Shown here one piece after another: positions 14,041 through 15,679 of a stretch of 15,679 bases of DNA. The notes beneath the pieces are model-generated. The model was not told where the DNA came from, made no database searches, and saw only the letters and a list, made by a program, of their open reading frames with translations. Made by a program: the position numbers and the translations under genes. The stretch comes from an uncultured Clostridium sp. (lineage in GTDB: Bacteria; Bacillota; Clostridia; Lachnospirales; Lachnospiraceae): NCBI GenBank assembly GCA_900552885.1, contig USBM01000022.1:1-15679 (forward strand), given 5' to 3'. Numbering within the stretch: position 1 is the first letter of the stretch; each line of letters starts with the position of its first letter.

Positions 14041-14766
14041 ATGAGAAGTGTACTTGTTCTGACATTTTTGTTTTTGTTTCTGGTGTTGATGATACCGGTA
14101 CATTTAATACTTTTGTTGATTGGTCAATTTAATAGAGATCTTCGTTTCCGTATCGGTAATGCCATTGTATATTGGGCATTTCGCTGGGAATTATTCCAGG
14201 CAGGGGCGCATATTACAGTGAAGGGGATAGAGAATATACCGGATGAAGCGGTATTGTTTGTTTCGAATCACCGAAGTTATTTTGATATTCTGGTGTTGCA
14301 TACAACAAGTACGAAGAGGCCGGGGTTTGTGGCAAAAGCGGAGATGGATAAGTTCCCGTTACTTAACTGGTGGATGCGCAACATTTGTTGCCTCTTCTTA
14401 GATCGTAATGATCTGCGTTCCGGAGTCGAGATGATCAAGAAGGGTGCTGAACAGATTAAGAATGGGTATTCGATGGTGATCTGTCCGGAGGGGACAAGGA
14501 ATCAGAAGGCAGAGATGTTACCGTTTAAGGAAGGAAGCCTTAAAATGGCTGAGAAGGCAGGATGTCCGGTTGTTCCGGTAACGCTGATCGGGACAGACAA
14601 TATGTTAGAGGCAAGACCGGGCTTTGATATTCGGAGTGGTAATATTACCGTTATATATGGAAAGCCGTTTTATATGAAGGATCTGCCGAAGGAGCAACGT
14701 AAGCATGCAGGTGCGTATGTGCAGCAGATCATAGCAGACACGATGAAGCAAGAGACAGGCAATTAG
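14041..14766 (+). CDS. plsC: 1-acyl-sn-glycerol-3-phosphate acyltransferase
   Basis: PlsC acylates lysophosphatidic acid at sn-2 to give phosphatidic acid, the precursor of membrane phospholipids, at the inner membrane face. Key motifs are the catalytic NHRSYFD at 76-82 (N-H-x4-D), CLFLDRND at 117-124, the glycerol-phosphate-binding CPEGTR at 148-153, and VVPVTLIGT. An N-terminal hydrophobic segment (about 4-27) anchors it. ATG 14041 has AAGGAG about 7 nt upstream and gives the usual length, 241 aa; an in-frame GTG at 13918 would add 41 residues unlike the family. The 134 bp between malQ and this gene show no clear promoter or terminator, so read-through from malQ is possible. Confidence 0.92.
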   Translation: MRSVLVLTFLFLFLVLMIPVHLILLLIGQFNRDLRFRIGNAIVYWAFRWELFQAGAHITVKGIENIPDEAVLFVSNHRSYFDILVLHTTSTKRPGFVAKAEMDKFPLLNWWMRNICCLFLDRNDLRSGVEMIKKGAEQIKNGYSMVICPEGTRNQKAEMLPFKEGSLKMAEKAGCPVVPVTLIGTDNMLEARPGFDIRSGNITVIYGKPFYMKDLPKEQRKHAGAYVQQIIADTMKQETGN

Positions 14767-14794
14767 TGCCGGAGCATTACAAGGAGGATAATAT

Positions 14795-15352
14795 ATGAGT
14801 CCATTAGTTATTACATTGATTGTAGTTGCCGTATTGATCGGCATTTTGGTAGCATTGTATTTTGTAGGTAACAAAATGCAGAAGAAACAGTTAGCACAGA
14901 AGGAAGAAATGCAGGCGGCTGCACAGCAGACCTCTATGCTGATCATTGATAAAAAGATGATGAAGTTAAAGGATGCCGGACTTCCTAAGGTTGTTATGGA
15001 ACAGACGCCGAAGCGTTTCCGCAATGCAAAGATGCCAATTGTTAAAGCAAAGGTTGGTCCGCAGACGTTGAATCTGATCTGTGATGATGGTATTTTTGAT
15101 GATCTGCCTACAAAGTGTGAGGTAAAGGCCATGGTAAGTGGCATCTATATTACGGAGATCAAGAGTGTCCGCGGTAAGAAGAAAGCAGCTGTTGAAGAAC
15201 CAAAGAAGAAGAGCTTTGGAGCTAAGATGCGTAAGAAGCAGAGAGAATTGCAGAACGAATACGCTAAGGAAGAAAAAGAGAAGGAAGCACGTAAGGCGGC
15301 GAAGGCAGAGGAGAAGAAGAGAGCCGAACAGGCCAAGAAGATCACAAAGTAG
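14795..15352 (+). CDS. Hypothetical membrane-anchored protein with basic coiled tail, 185 aa
   Basis: Not recognised. A hydrophobic segment at about 4-25 anchors it, with a very short outer N-terminus. A small mixed domain follows (about 45-125; VKAKVGPQTLNLICDDGIFDDLPTKCEVKAMVSGIYITEI), with two cysteines. The last 50 residues are strongly Lys/Glu/Ala-rich and predicted to form one charged helix. AGGAGG lies 8 nt before ATG 14795. It starts 28 bp after plsC, so it is probably co-transcribed. No ordinary terminator follows; palindrome B begins about 10 bp after the stop codon. Confidence 0.75.
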   Translation: MSPLVITLIVVAVLIGILVALYFVGNKMQKKQLAQKEEMQAAAQQTSMLIIDKKMMKLKDAGLPKVVMEQTPKRFRNAKMPIVKAKVGPQTLNLICDDGIFDDLPTKCEVKAMVSGIYITEIKSVRGKKKAAVEEPKKKSFGAKMRKKQRELQNEYAKEEKEKEARKAAKAEEKKRAEQAKKITK

Positions 15353-15362
15353 ACTCTCCCCC

Positions 15363-15679
15363 GTGCACAGCGTAAGTGAGACGGACGCGCATGTTTTAGG
15401 TCGTGAACCCGGCTTTTGGGTGGTGTCATGTTGCAGCAGGCACACTTGCGTTACGACTCGCACGCAGCAGTACTAGAACTCCTTATAATAAGCGAACTCA
15501 CGCAAAAGAGGATATGGATTCTTGAATGTATATATGCATTATACGTATACATTCTTAATCCATATCCTCTTTTGGTTCGTTCTGCTTATTATTACGTCGT
15601 TGAGTGCTGGCGTGCTCCACGTACCTGCTTGCAATCATGACAGACCACCCAAAGCCGGGATTTACTTTTTATGTACATG
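15363..15679 (+). repeat. Large imperfect palindromic element, copy B (cut by window end)
   Basis: The element starts near TGCACAGCGTAAGTGA (15364-15379). Its halves pair in blocks: CCCGGCTTTTGGGTGGT (15408-15424) with 15644-15659, TGTCATG-TTGCA-GCAGG (15424-15440) with 15624-15642, an uninterrupted 18-bp stem 15503-15520 with 15557-15574, and 15524-15532 with 15546-15554. The left end equals the reverse complement of the right end of copy A (388-412) except for a 2-base insertion. By symmetry the true end should be near 15700, beyond the window. The central 107 or so bases (about 15488-15594), including the 18-bp stem, have no counterpart in copy A. The central hairpin ends in CCTCTTTTGG and might stop transcription of the plsC unit. 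No plausible protein is encoded. Confidence 0.8.

Noticed and set aside
15138..15640. Open frames on both strands over the end of the window
   Set aside because: Those at 15138-15476 are Arg-rich or Leu/Phe-rich shadows of the Lys/Glu-rich tail; those beyond 15363 lie in the palindrome and lack start signals.
172..15679. The palindromes as inverted repeats of one composite transposon or genomic island spanning the window
   Set aside because: Each copy is a complete palindrome in itself, the genes between are housekeeping, and there is no transposase, integrase or composition shift.
15363..15679. Integron attC site or attachment site
   Set aside because: The element lacks the GTTRRRY/RYYYAAC core sites of attC, and no integrase or cassette array is near.

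Overview
The window is a chromosomal stretch from a low-GC Gram-positive anaerobe of the Clostridia, most likely a Lachnospiraceae gut commensal (Roseburia/Coprococcus-like). This is inferred from three things: strong AGGAG-type ribosome binding sites, a large Bacillus/Clostridia-type SRP RNA with an Alu domain, and protein families typical of that group (CmpB-type membrane protein, TIGR03905 TSCPD protein, streptococcal-like MurG, PdaA-like deacetylase). The species cannot be fixed from the sequence alone. Nearly everything coding is housekeeping; no phage, transposase, CRISPR, tRNA or rRNA gene is visible.

Layout. 1-500: non-coding, holding a 240-bp imperfect palindrome (copy A, 172-411). 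510-4137 (+): membrane protein with an 11-residue-repeat helical tail, an unknown 121-aa protein, 16S rRNA dimethyltransferase rsmA/ksgA, and a 415-aa Lachnospiraceae-type protein. 4104-4655 (-): GNAT acetyltransferase, overlapping the previous gene tail to tail by 34 bp. 4793-5248 (+): tRNA adenosine deaminase tadA. 5375-5640 (+): SRP RNA (ffs) behind a near-consensus promoter. 5799-6956 (+): HD hydrolase and a small anchored protein, closed by a terminator that works in both directions. 7087-8407 (-): TSCPD protein followed by murG. 8648-10507 (+): unknown membrane/coiled-coil protein and a PdaA-like deacetylase. 10697-12061 (+): pgi with its own promoter and terminator. 12368-13906 (+): malQ behind two tandem promoters. 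14041-15352 (+): plsC and an unknown anchored protein. 15363-end: a second, larger copy (B) of the palindrome, running off the window.

Functions fall into translation and protein targeting (rsmA, tadA, ffs), cell envelope (murG, PdaA-like, plsC) and central or storage carbohydrate use (pgi, malQ). The PdaA-like enzyme suggests, but does not prove, that the organism can sporulate.

The most unusual signal is the pair of palindromes A and B at the two ends. They have the same terminal sequence (25 of 27 positions), the same internal blocks in the same order and opposite orientation. B carries about 107 extra bases in its centre that form their own long hairpin. They look like two members of an undescribed or poorly described non-coding dispersed element family. 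Second-tier observations are the hendecad-repeat tail of the CmpB-like protein, the absence of dnaX next to tadA-ffs, and a candidate operator inside the GNAT promoter.
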